Shown: positions 47,391 through 59,175 of the stretch, in pieces
Numbering within the stretch: the first letter of the stretch is position 1
How the letters are laid out: each line of letters begins with the position of its first letter
Source: Arenicola marina
Lineage: Eukaryota > Annelida > Polychaeta > Arenicolidae
Length of the DNA stretch: 64,000 nt
Assembly (NCBI GenBank): GCA_964019135.1
Contig: OZ025249.1
Coordinates: forward strand, 11,520,039-11,584,038
Direction of reading: 5' to 3'
The notes under the pieces: model-generated
Database searches by the model: none
The model's input: only the letters and a program-made list of their open reading frames with translations
Told to the model about the DNA's origin: nothing
Position numbers and translations under genes: made by a program

Positions 47391-50300
47391 CTAGTTTTCT
47401 CGGCGAGCTTTTTTAGTTTTTTTCTTGACTTGTTTTGCTTCCTGCCATTCTGTAATGAAAATACATTTTTATGTTATTATTGTTTCATATAACAGTGCGA
47501 CGAGTGGCAGAAAAATTTAAATTTTTACGAACGTAAACGCTGCTGAGAAGCCACAAAATACACAAACCTCCGAGCTCATCAAAGCTAATCGCCGGCTGAG
47601 CAGCGCTGGAGGCTCCATCACTGGTAACCGGTTCTGCAGTCACGCTAACACTCTTTGGCTTGGAGTCCACGCTAACACTCTTTGGCTTGGAGCCCTCGCT
47701 AAAACTCTTAGCCTTGGAGTCCTCGGCCAGACTCTGAACCTGAGGCTTAGGCTCAGCCTGCGTCATCACTATAAACCCAGGAAATAGAAAGAGGAATCGT
47801 CACGAGACTTGTCACGTCAAGGAGAAATACCTTAAAGCGAATGCAGCCAGGTATGCGTATTTCTTTGTCACCTTTATGGCTGCTTAGCACATTTGGTAGG
47901 CAAACTTAAGTTATTTGCACAGCAATTAGACCGCATAACAGACTAAACTTCATGACTTATGTTGCAAAGATATCATAAAATGTACCTGGCAAGGCAGGTG
48001 TTGGTTTTTGCGGCCGAGACTTGGATGAATCAGCTGCGACTACTGGACTAGTTGGAGCACTTGAAGCAATCTCCTGCAAGAGAAATCCAAACAATGCTTC
48101 TGTTGTGATGTGATAACGCATGAAACTGTGCACTGTGCTGCAACTCAACGTATACTATCTAATCAACATAAACGTATAAACAGCGCGAAATATGTATACC
48201 TCCGTCCGATACAAATGAAATGGTTATATTACCGGTAATAAGATTATCCTCTAAATGGCTAACATGAAATTGTCGCTAGTGGCATACCATAGTAAATTCT
48301 ACATATTTCTATGACGGTCACCTTATAAAATAGATCACGTTGATGCCTCCTCCCAGGAGGCCCTTAATACACAGTATGAAGACAATCAAGAAAAGATTAC
48401 ATATTTCTGTGATCCTCACCTTATCTTTGCTTTTCTTTTTTTTCTTTGGGCTTTTCGCCTGCTTGGCCTCCCCAGACTCTGGCAAAGGTTCATTGGGCAA
48501 CCCAGCGACTGATGCCTCTAATTGAGTGGTGTCACTTGGGCGGCTGGTCTCGGGCTTTCCAGTCGGTGTATCTGAGGCCACCGAAGTGGGTTTATCCGAG
48601 CAGGTGTCCCCAGATACAAATGATTCAGATTCGGAGGTTCGCTTTGAATTCTTCTTCTTCGTCTTTTTGGGGCTCTTGCTCTCCACTATTTGCTCCTTTG
48701 CCTAAAACAAGCACACAAAAGAATTCAACTTTGGGAAAGTGTGATTTACCGGTAAAAGTTATATTAAAAATAGAGGTACAGCAACAACATGGTCAAAGTC
48801 CCTTCTACTTTGCATTCACTGTATAGGGCGAAGGTTTGATTTTAATGGTTAACTATTTCATAAACTCACTGTGTCAGCTTTGATTATTCATACCACATTA
48901 AGTAGATGTAGGTCAAATACATTACATCACTATCTCTATGTATCCTTATCAAACCGAAATAAAGTATTGATATCCATAGTTCTGGTATGAAATGAGCTTT
49001 AACTTTGATAGCTTCATCAAAGGATACAATAACTTCAATAAGTAACTTACAGGTTCTGGGCTGTTTTCCTTATCAGAGACATCCACAGGTGTGGCCTTGT
49101 TATCAGTCTATGTAGAGATGAAACATGTCTGTGAGGCTTTATCCAGGGCATTCAGTATTATATATGTTATAGCATCAGTCCTTTCACACCATCTTTCCAT
49201 CAGTGTTAAGTTACTTTTAATCACCTATCATGAAAAAGCCAATCATGTAACATAATTACTAGCTCCATTCTACACTATTATTTATCGTGCCACTTGGTCT
49301 CAAATCTATTTACATGCTAAACATTTCATTTCATCCGTAACATATTAAACCATTACTTCCATCCCTGTGTTACTGCTCGCCATTTTCATTCATTAGGGGT
49401 GCCCAACATTCACATTCATTTTGGGTATTCAGTAAATTTTATAAACCATTCATAAAATCCTTACACCTGTGTCTTTGCCTCTGGCTTTTTTCACACGCTG
49501 GTCAAGAGCTGTCACTGCAGTCTGAGGCAACTGTGACTCCACAGTCCTCTGGGAGAGAGCTTTTGTCTCCCCTTTTCCTGGTGATGCTGGGGCACTACTA
49601 CTGCTGCCATCATCTTTCTTCTCTGGGTCCTCATGATCCTTTTTACGTAGCAGCTTCTTCTTCCTTGGCAGGGCAGTTTCCCATTCCCCAGCTAAACAAG
49701 AAAGTAGCATGAAGTTTAAGTCTTGTGGGACACCAAAACAAGGATAAAATGACAGCATTATCTTATTAACAATATTTTTTACTGATCAGCATAAATAGTT
49801 ACAAAAGTAAATAATCGTAATTAGGTTTCTAAAAAGCTTACCTTCATCATCATCCTTCTGCTTAATCTTGTCCTGTGCAGGAACCTTCTGTTCCTTTATA
49901 ACAACAGCTTTTTTGGTCTGCTGAAAACACATGAAATGGTTAATAATAATGTATATTACTGTAAACTGCCTTTTTGGAGCTGCACATATTAAAACTCTGT
50001 ATGCATGCACCAAGAACCATTTCCAGAAAATTATATATTACAAGTCACATCTGGATTCAGCCTCTCTTAACCCCTTTCCCTTTTTTTTATTTAAATCTCA
50101 TAAAATTATTCCTTGCTATATATCGATATTGCAGCATAATAACTAAAACATAAATAATTAGTTAGACTTAGTTAAAAATTGAACTTATTAGTTAGAAAAA
50201 GTAATATATATATATATACTAACCTTTGCTTTAGGAGTTTCTCCCTTTTCTACAGCAACTGTATGTTTATTGCCAGCAGACTGTTTCTGAGTTGGTGACT

Positions 50301-51434
50301 GCTTGATATTTGGAGGGCTTTCATCACTGACTAATACTCCATTAGCCAGTTTCTAAAATCATGAATATGAAAATGTGATGAGATAAAATTAGAAATAAAA
50401 ATATAATCTAATACTAAATTATATATACTTTCATTCTTTAACCTCATATTCTTGGTGGCTTTCACTTTCTGAAACCATATCATATGATGTGACAAATGCA
50501 TACTTTACAAGCTCATCATTAGTCTCTATTTCTACAGAAAATATATTTATCTTCTATAAAATTGTCAAGAGCAAAGAACTTGTTAATTACAGCGAACATT
50601 TTATTTCAAATTTATATATAGATTAATATGTACAGTATTTATTCTTAGCAATTAATTATTTATACAACATAAAAAAATTCAATCAAATACAAGGTGGATC
50701 TGTTATTAAAGGCTTTATGCATTATTGAAGTTCTTAGAACCTGGGCCCATAAGTATAAAACCGCCAGGGCGATAAAACAGCTCTGAATTACCAAAATTTC
50801 GCCCTGATTGAGGGCACTTTAAAAACCATTTATTTAAACTGATCAACTGGGCTGAAAGAGGTGAATAGGATAAAATTTTGGTGAAATCAAAGGCTATTTA
50901 CAGATTTATTGCCATTTTTTATCGCTTTGCTACTTTATACTTACAGCCAGGCAGGGAAATAGCCCTGGCTAGAATACATTTTTTCACTCTGATATTGCCC
51001 GGTTTTACTCCCAGGCTCGGGTTTGTTCAGTGTGTCACCTATATTTAGGTCTTGTATTGCACACTGCAGAGTCAAAGTGACCACACTTCGCACAATCTGA
51101 TCTAACATGTCTGAGCCAAACCACTTCACTTTTACATATTCTTAAAATTTGACAAGACAGACAGAACACCTACAGATGCAGAAACGTGCCAAATGCATAA
51201 AAACAATAACGTAACACTCAGTAAGCGTTCAACTACAACAAGTACAACACTCGGCTAAACGCCCACCTTTCTCTGTTTCGTTCTCTTGTGTCTGCGTGAA
51301 TCATCGTCTACGAAGTCAAAGCTGGGAGGTTGAACTGGAGATTTAAAACCGAATGCAAACACAAGCACCGCACATACAACAACCCCGACCACTGGCACTG
51401 CAAAATGTGGGTTTACAACCTCTGACAGCTCCAT
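47391..51434 (-). CDS. MTDH: Metadherin / LYRIC homologue, complete
   Basis: Lysine-rich single-pass membrane protein of the ER and perinuclear region, linked to RNA binding and signalling in vertebrates. Nine exons on the minus strand: 51434-51267, 50352-50224, 49920-49842, 49691-49465, 49107-49051, 48701-48420, 48073-47986, 47768-47568 and 47449-47391. They give 429 residues (human 582), with every phase consistent. ATG at 51434 starts MELSEVVNPHFAVPVVG; residues 11-30 are the membrane anchor. Next come a basic RRHKRTKQRKK stretch, GEWETALPRKKKLLRKK (cf. human GAWETKISHREKRQQRK), KSPKKKKKSKDK and the tail WQEAKQVKKKTKKARREN, matching human SWESPKQIKKKKKARRET. Exon 47568-47768 contains a 27-bp tandem repeat (nine-residue SKPKSVSVD units). 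Confidence 0.92.
49965..50065. repeat. Worn copy of the TACCGTAAACTGCC element
   Basis: TACTGTAAACTGCCTTTTTG and, further on, CCAAGAACCATTTCCAGAAA match the left part of the element at 28,037 with many substitutions. It lies in a metadherin intron, so the family has inserted in at least two genes here. Confidence 0.6.
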
Positions 51435-51760
51435 GTTAAATGTATATTTCTTCAAAATATGGGAGATTTAGCATACACCATCTGGAAATTGATGCGACTC
51501 GTGTGCTGACGTAAACGAACTTTTACGTCACGGCTTTTTGGGTTCCGTTTTTTTTTTTACGAAATGTAAATGACGTTAAATTTGTCCTAAAATTATTTCA
51601 TTTTCTTGTTCTTTTTGTATAATTATGTGCAACTGTGTAATACTTAAAGTTTAATATCTCCTTTTAGCAAAAAAGATATGAACTGGATACAAAATAAATA
51701 CACATGAAAGTGTGACGTCATAGATATACACATACGCGTGCGAAAATGGCGTATGATTGT
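51435..51760 (-). promoter_or_regulatory. Metadherin upstream region with CRE-like site
   Basis: TGACGTCA, a full cAMP-response palindrome, lies at 51713-51720, and AAAATGGCG, a partial YY1 core, at about 51,743. Both are within 320 bp upstream of the metadherin ATG. No TATA box at a convincing distance. The assignment is positional. Confidence 0.35.
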
Positions 51761-52645
51761 GTACTTACTTCGCTTTTTTGATGAAAAGTTATTTATCGTA
51801 GCGACACTGGTAAGTTTTTATTTATAAGTATTCAAATTTTAACAATTGTACTTTAAATTACACAGAATATGTGCTCAAAAGGCGATGCGGCGTTGAATTA
51901 GAGCAATTATTAGAGATTTAATAGCTTACTTAAACTAAAGCAAGGAATTTTTTTTTTAGTCTCAGCAGCTTAGACTTAATCTTAGTGACTGGCAAATTTG
52001 ACGGGTCTCACTTTATACCGAAAAGACAGTAATATCAGTATCTTGCGAAAAGACAGCTTAAATGCCAATAAATCCTCAGTTGAAGATGCTGATTAGGTTG
52101 ATTGCTTCTCTAATGTCTTTGCTATGTAAGAATGAAAATTATAATTTTCAATGTCAGCTTTGTCAATGGAATGGTCAACGAAATTCGCGAAAATATGACT
52201 GGAACAATCTAAGCTTAATAGTGTTGACACACTTTCTTGATGTCAGAAGATAGAACGAGGTATATAGAATACGTAAGCACTATTATTGTACGCGTCCGCA
52301 TTATAATAAAAGTCGATTCTCTAATAACGTCGAAGGATTTTAACATTGTTACTGTTGTGCCCCTAGAGAAGCGGGCTTGCCTGGGGCACTTGCGCCAAGG
52401 AGAAATATTGTTTGTGTCTTAAAAAAGGATAACATCGCAGTACAAACATAAGTTTAGCATCATTAAAATGGTCTAGTGTTGCTTTCTCACATCAGGGATT
52501 TTGAGAGTGATCAAGGCAAATTCGCGGAAAATATGGGCCTAAAACATATGTCTACGGCATTTATGACTTTGACTTTAGAACACTGACCCCATTCAGTAAT
52601 CGGTGGGCTTCCGCCATGTTACATACATGTTTGCTTTATTATGAC
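51761..52645. other. Intergenic, nothing recognised
   Basis: AT-rich DNA with short frames only; no repeat or motif with support. Confidence 0.5.
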
Positions 52646-52803
52646 AATAGCGCGAGTTTGCGGGGCGTTAGACAATTTTATTGGCTAGACATCAAGCTGA
52701 AGCAGCCCGCCAATTTTCATTATCGGATAATGAAAATGAAAGGCTGCTACAGCTTGAGGAAGGGCCAATAAAATGCTTAACGCCATGCAAAACTTGCGCT
52801 ATT
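52646..52803. mobile_element. Foldback MITE, full copy
   Basis: 158 bp that folds on itself almost completely. AATAGCGCGAGTTTGCGGGG + CGTTAGAC on the left pairs with GCGTTAAGC...CTTGCGCTATT on the right, and AGCTGAAGCAGCC pairs with GGCTGCTACAGCT near the centre (CATTATCGGATAATG). A right-arm copy lies at 19,502-19,599. No coding capacity. Confidence 0.8.
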
Positions 52804-53025
52804 ACTATTATTAAGAGTTGAATTTAAATTTAAGGCGTCTCTGCTTCTTTGGTTTAATTTCCGCATGCAACGACCAAAGTAAAACATTTTGGGACTGACT
52901 GTCCGCAAATCGCAAGCCTTTCCACTAGTTTGCCAGTGGCCTTTTTGATACTATAGATCGTTGTTAAGAAACATGGCATGTGCAACTAGGCAACTAGTCA
53001 TGGAAGCTGGCCATTTAAAGCTATA

Positions 53026-53087
53026 ACTACAATTCTTTGGTGCGTGACGTCATGTTTCATTGTTCTATGCAGTGTCGCTATGGCAAC
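53026..53087 (+). promoter_or_regulatory. Cluster of ZNF143-part, CRE and RFX X-box sites
   Basis: ACTACAATTC at 53026-53035 (the extension half of a ZNF143 site), TGACGTCA at 53045-53052 and GTCGCTATGGCAAC at 53074-53087, which fits the RFX X-box rule RYYNYY-N2-RRNRAC exactly. Three such sites within 62 bp are unlikely by chance in AT-rich DNA. It could be the promoter of a non-coding first exon of OSER1, 6 kb upstream of its ATG. That would place the LTR fossil in the first intron. Confidence 0.4.
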
Positions 53088-53808
53088 AATTGTTGATTGC
53101 ATGGGCAGCAGGGCGGTTTGGATCAGAATACAGCATTTTAGCGGCCTTCAGATGTAATGCTATTGAACTAGTTAACATGCCCACCAACTCGTAATAATAG
53201 CTGTTTTTTTGGCAATACTTGTTTTAAGTATCTTTTTTGGCAGCCTGGACTTCTTAAGTCAAACACGTAAATTGTGTCGGCTACCATTGATACTATCCGG
53301 AGAAACTAACTATCCTCAATCAGAAATTCAATTATGTTGAACTCTGGTATTTGTATTATGCATTTTTAGATCGACAGAGGTCCAAAACTTATTTTAGCCA
53401 CCTTTAATACCAGATACAAGGTCAGCAGACCGAAGACAGCATTTTAACGAACTCCTAAGAGTGCAGAAAGATTTATAGGGTTTCTCACAGAACCAATGTT
53501 GCAACTGTTTAAAAAATCTCTGATAGTTAAGTAACTACAAGCCAGTCATGCCCCCACCACAAATATATGAAAATGTTGTATGGAACCCACTTTTGAAAAA
53601 GGATATATAGGGTATATCAAAAGTATCTTGAGATTAACAACTGAACAGATTCCGGGAATTGAAGGCTACAAAATATTGCATATTTTAGACAGTCCTGATC
53701 TAAGTCTTGTCAGTATCAAATTTGTCCTCAAGCCAAAGGCTGCTGCTAGCACTGCAAAAAAATTTTTTCCTGGAATGAACTCTCAAAAATGTTATGCAAC
53801 AAGATTTA
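53088..53808. other. Intergenic or intronic DNA before the LTR fossil
   Basis: An 81-codon frame at 53,580-53,825 (MEPTFEKGYIGYIKS) has no recognisable domain and runs into the LTR, so it is not accepted as a gene. Nothing else was seen. Confidence 0.45.
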
Positions 53809-53813
53809 AACCG

Positions 53814-56800
53814 TGTAGTGATTGAAGGCTAGACGTCCGTAAGGTTTGAAGTTTTATTCCGCAATGCCAAAGCCGGCACAAACAAATTGATTCCACCGCG
53901 CATGACCAATTAATGACGCGAGACCCACGAAAGAGAGGCTAGGGTTAAAGGTCAATTAATCATTACCAATAAGTAGGTTGGTCACAGAGTCTTGTACGTT
54001 TACATTATGACATCTGTGACTTCTCTCTTCTTACGAAACTTAAGCGTGATCTCATATTATATCTTAGTGCTTGGGGATACAATCTAGTCCATGGAATACG
54101 TAATCAGTTCATGTGATAGTCACGGAATTTTGCAGGCAGCCTGATAGTTCTGCCGCGGGACGTGATACGAGGTTGCAGTGTTTCAGCAGATTGACGATCT
54201 GGGTTTCGCACATCGTGCTGAGGTTGGACTGCACTTGGTGAGGCCTGTGGCTGTGGAACAGGGATCTCCGAAGGCTGTGGCGCTGGTTTCAGGTCTTCGT
54301 CATGTCCAGAGGTATCTGGAAGTGCTTCTGGTGTGGGTAGCAGATGGCGTATATTACGGCGATAATCGCGACCCTCGTGGTGCACAATGTAGGAGCGAGG
54401 ACTGTCGTGCAGCTTGGTGATTACTGCTGGCTCCCATGTGTTGTTTCGACGGATTCTCACCACATCACCCGGTTGCAACTCAGTTAGTGGTTGGGCTGTC
54501 CTGTCATAGTGAGATTTTTGCTTAATCTGCCGTTGTTGCAGTTGTGTCCGAGCTTGTGAAAGTCTGGGATCCAAGGAATCGGGGTGAACAGGTAATGTCC
54601 CCCGCAGCCTTCTACTCATCAGAAGCTCAGCTGGAGACTGCTTCATGCCCGTAATTGGGGTATTCCTTTGAGCGAGGAGGGCCAAATATGGATCCTTACC
54701 CTCAGCGTCGGCTTTCCTCAGCAGTTGCTTCAGTGTCTGTACATGTCTTTCCGCCACTACAAGGAGGTAATCACGACCTTTGAAAGTCATTATGTCCGCT
54801 GCGAGTTTCTGCCATGGTCGTTGTGGCATTGGATGAGGCATCATTGGTTCTTTCTGGTTGGAGGCTTTGAAACGAAGACACGTTGGGCACTTGGCTACAA
54901 TGGCTTCGATATCACGTGTCATCCCTGGCCAATACACGACAACACGTGCTCGTTCTTTGCACTTCTCCGCACCCATGTGACCTTCGTGTATTAGTTGCAG
55001 TATTTCCGGCCGAAGCTTTGCCGGGACTATGATCTTCCGTCCTTGGAAAAGTACTGCTTCCGCTTCATAGATGTCTTCTCGCATGTTCCAATAGGGTTTA
55101 AGACATTCTGGTAGAGTGTTGATGCTATCCGGCCAACCTGTCATTACCACGTGTCTCAGCTGTTGTAGCGTTGAATCATCAGCTGTAGCACGCCGAATGT
55201 CCTCCATTTTGCACGCACTGACCGGAAGTTCACCTATGAAGGAATGAATCATGACGGCGATATCGTCTTCCCAATCAGTCTGGGGATCTCCCTCGATGTA
55301 TGCGCGTGACAGTGCATCTGCGACGTGCATCTTGTTTCCAGGTTTGTACATTACGTGCAAAGTGTAGCGCTGTAATTGCAATAGCATCCGTTGGAGTCTG
55401 GGTGGAGCTCTACTCAGCGGCTTCTTTAGGATGACTTCTAACGGCTTGTGGTCACTCTCTACGTTCGTTGGCTTGCCGTATATATATGAATGGAATTGGG
55501 CGCACGCAAAGCATATTGCTAATAGTTCCTTTTCGATTTGAGCGTAATTACGCTCTGCTTGCGTCAATGTTCTCGAGGCATAAGCAACAGGCTTACTTTC
55601 CTGGAGAAGACGGGCACCTAATCCTGTTGATGACGAGTCTCCCTGAATCGTCACAGGCTTTGTCACGTCGTAATAACGTAGGACAGGCTCGGTGGTGAGA
55701 ATATCCCTCACGCGCTCCAGAGCTTGGTTATGGGATGGCTGCCAATTCCACATAACGTCGTCCTTCAACAACTCTCGGAGTGGTGCTGTGACGTCAGACT
55801 CATTCGGGATGTAGCTTGCCAAGTATTTCACCATGCCAAGAAGTCTTTGTAGGCTCCTTTCATCCGTTGGTGTTGGCATCTGGGTGATGGCTTTGATCTT
55901 TTCCGGATCCGGTCGCAGTCCTTCACTGGAGACGATGTTGCTCATGTACATCACTTCCTTGACTTTGAACTGGATCTTGTTGGCACTGAACTTGATGTCC
56001 TGGTGACGCGCCCTATCGAGGACTCTCCGGAGTGTGGCGTCATGTTCCGGGTCGTCCCTTCCGGCGATAATGAGGTCATCGGCGATGATATGGACGTTCG
56101 GTATGTCACCGAATGTCTGGTCGTTTCGCTGCTGTAGCACCTCACTGGCCGAACATATACCGAAAGGCATTCGTTTAAATCTTTTTCTGCCCCACGGCGT
56201 ATGGAAGGTGCACAGGTAGGAAGATTCTTCGGTTAGTTTCACATGCCAAAATGCGTCACGCATATCAACAACGGTGAACACTTTCATTCCAGCGAGCTTG
56301 CTTTGAACGTCTCCTGGAGTGGGAATGTTGTAATGTTCACGTTTGATCGCTTCGTTTAGTGGCCTTGGGTCCAAGCAAACTCTCAATGCACCATTCTTCT
56401 TTTCCGTGATGACAAGGTTGTTGACCCAATCTGTAGGCTTATTTACGCTGGCTATGACGTCATCATCTTCCAGCCTCTGCAGTGTCTCCTTCAGCTTTTG
56501 CTGCTTAGCGTACGGCACGGTACGACTTGCTTGCACCACCGGCTTGAATCCTGGTTTCAGCTCTATATTGTAAACCTTGTCGTATTGACCAAGGCCTTGA
56601 AATAAGTCACTATAATCCTTGAGCAGCTCGTCCTTGGAGGCGATGTGAGGCTCTGTCTCTGTAACCACGGCGTTAACTCGACGCAGCAGTCCCAGGCTCT
56701 CACAGGCTGTTCGTCCTAATATAGAGAGCTTCTCATCTGTGATGTAGAATAACAGCTGTTGTCGATTACCGTCGTTGCGGCGTGTTACTGATAGGCGCAA

Positions 56801-57738
56801 CCTCTGGGCTTGATTTTTCCATTGCCAATACCTGTTAATAGGACATTGGTAGCTTTCATTGAATTATCGACTTGAATTTCACGATATTTGTAAAAGGGAA
56901 TGACATTGGCTCTGGCGCCGGTATCCAATTTAAAGCTCACGCTTGCACTTTCTGGACCAAAAGAGAGTTCTTCAGTCCAATCAATATCCTCCTTCAGGTT
57001 TCCGATGAACAATTCACCAATGAATAACTCACTTTCCTTCTCATTTTCTGAGTCATGTAACACGTGGACGGGTCTTTGATTCTTCTTTCTGTTTTGTCCG
57101 CCTCCCCGGCACACATTGGCAAAGTGGTTTCTTCCTTGACAGTTATGACAAACTTTGCCATATGCTGGGCAATTGCGCGGCTCGTGTCTATGTCCGCAGT
57201 ATTTGCAGGATGAATTAAATGTTTTTTTTCTGGTATGAAATGCGGTGACCTTGCTGCTCATAACCTTGTTGTGGACGGCATCTATAGAGACGTGTGACGT
57301 ACTGTCCGCGGTTGACGTCATGGCTTGTAACTGCATTTTACATGCCTCAGCAGCTCTGGCAATAGTTAATGCTTTCACCAGCGTAAGATCTTTTGTTCAA
57401 CTCTGCTGCCAGGAAATACACATTGAACAATTGTTCCCATTTACGCCGGGCTTCTGCAAGATTAACAGCATCAAATTGCATATATCCAGGGGTTCTGAGG
57501 TTCTCCATATTCCTTAAAATTCTGACACCATGTAGTGATTGAAGGCTAGACGTCCGTAAGGTTTGAAGTTTTATTCCGCAATGCCAAAGCCGGCACAAAC
57601 AAATTGATTCCACCGCGCATGACCAATTAATGACGTGAGACCCACGAAAGAGAGGCTAGGGTTAAAGGGCATTTAATCATTACCAATAAGTAGGTTGGTC
57701 ACGGAGTCTTGTACGTTTACATTATGACATCTGTGACC
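53814..57738 (-). mobile_element. Ty3-type LTR retrotransposon fossil
   Basis: Fossil of an LTR element of the Ty3/gypsy (Metaviridae) type, transcribed leftward. Direct repeats of about 207 bp lie at 53,814-54,020 and 57,531-57,737, with a 5-bp target duplication AACCG outside (53,809-53,813 and 57,739-57,743). A primer-binding site starting TGG adjoins the right repeat, and a purine tract adjoins the left one. Parts recognisable in order are short gag with a zinc knuckle, aspartic protease, reverse transcriptase, RNase H, an H2C2 integrase finger and an integrase tail. It is broken, with about two or three breaks. The repeats differ at about 4 of 207 positions (near 2%), so it is fairly young. 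Confidence 0.93.
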
Positions 57739-59163
57739 AACCGGGTGTCCAACCTAATATAATCGCAATCTGCACCGAAAGTTTACTAGTAAGGAGGAAA
57801 AACTTAAGCCAGCCCTCCCCCATCAATGTCAAGCAGCGCACCATTTTGCCAGAGCAAGTGACGTATATTGTGACCCTTCATACGGCGCTGCCTTAGATTA
57901 TAACTGGAAGTTATCTTGTGGAGGGAACTTTACAGTGGAGGTAGCCTTCAGGGGAAATGTGTGAGACAAGAGGTCAGGGCCGCAATTTAGGGATGAATTG
58001 CGGCAGTTCCAAGTTGTGCAGTAGACCATGATCTTAGTGTTTCATGGAAAATAGTATCCAAAAGTATTGTTATATCTTTTGCAATGATTGTCTCTGTAAA
58101 AAAAACATGATTGGGGTTAGAATCTTAGCTAGTTTTATCAGCGATGATCACACTTTTTTATTTTTTTTATTTCCATCAATCCAGAGTACATAGGTTCACA
58201 AATCTTCATAGGTGATGAATACAAGAATATCCGTTCATACAATCACAGCACTTTTTAGTGCTGAGGGGTTCAGCTTGACTAAGATGAGTAACATTGATGA
58301 TCGATGGTTACACTCTTGTTTTGACCATATAGTAGGCATCATTTCCGGTTTGCTATGGCCTCATGATTGGTCAATCGTGGACACATCTCCAAAAAGGGCT
58401 GCAGCCTAGATAAGCTGCTAAATCGTGGCTGGCGGTCACTTCTAAATTTTATTGTGAGCTCCAGACTGCACAGAAAATTCTGTAATTTGGAGGATAGACC
58501 ATTGGGTATTATATGTATTGGTAAAGCAGCATTAGAGGCCAGGCTGGTGGCTTCCTTTAAGCTGTACTTGATACATTATAATAATAATAAGTTTATTGCA
58601 CTAAAAGGCCTCGATACAATATGTTATACAATACAATAAGAAAACTGATAACTATCAAAGGAAGACTATCACTAAATGGAAAAAAAAGTTGCCTCCATCA
58701 GGAATTTGCACAACCCTGCAGTCTTCCACTTCTACTGACCTGAAGTATTCAGGTTTTATATGGCTGCTAGTGTTTTAATGCACCAGCTTCTGACCTAAGG
58801 ACACCCTATTCACCAAATTTTTGTGGCCTCACTCATCATTTGTTTACCTTTTGTTAAAATAGGAAAATTAAGAAGTCCAAACTTTTTTTTACCAACCTCT
58901 ATTATTCTGAAGATGTATATTACACGACAGTATCAATATGAACCAGTAGACGTAAATATTTATAGTATACCAGAGGTTAACAGAATTTAGTATCCTGTTC
59001 TATATTGTAAATGTCCTACCCATAATGCAAATTGTTGCATGGCGGTTTGATAGTGAAAAGATATATATTCCAAGAATTCTTTATAATGGAAATAATTTAA
59101 ACTTGGAAATTTCTTCATGGACTATCCTGAGGCTTATGACAGATATATTGGTCTTTTCTTCAG
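57739..59163. other. Non-coding region upstream of OSER1 coding exons
   Basis: No coding exon recognised. TAATAATAATAAGTTTATTG followed by CACTAAAAGGCCTCG at about 58,578-58,612 matches the 3' tail of the LINE at 38,394, so it is probably a small tail-end LINE or SINE remnant. The remainder is AT-rich. Confidence 0.5.
58578..58615 (-). mobile_element. LINE/SINE 3'-tail remnant
   Basis: On the minus strand it reads CGAGGCCTTTTAGTGCAATA then AACTTATTATTATTA, nearly the same as the tail of the LINE in HBS1L. Only the tail is recognisable. Confidence 0.5.
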
Positions 59164-59175
59164 CTGGATTTCAAG

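Noticed and set aside
53580-53825. 81-codon frame before the LTR fossil
   Set aside because: No homology or splice context, and it ends inside the LTR.
54178-56573. Plus-strand frames in the LTR element
   Set aside because: Antisense shadows of the element's leftward polyprotein.
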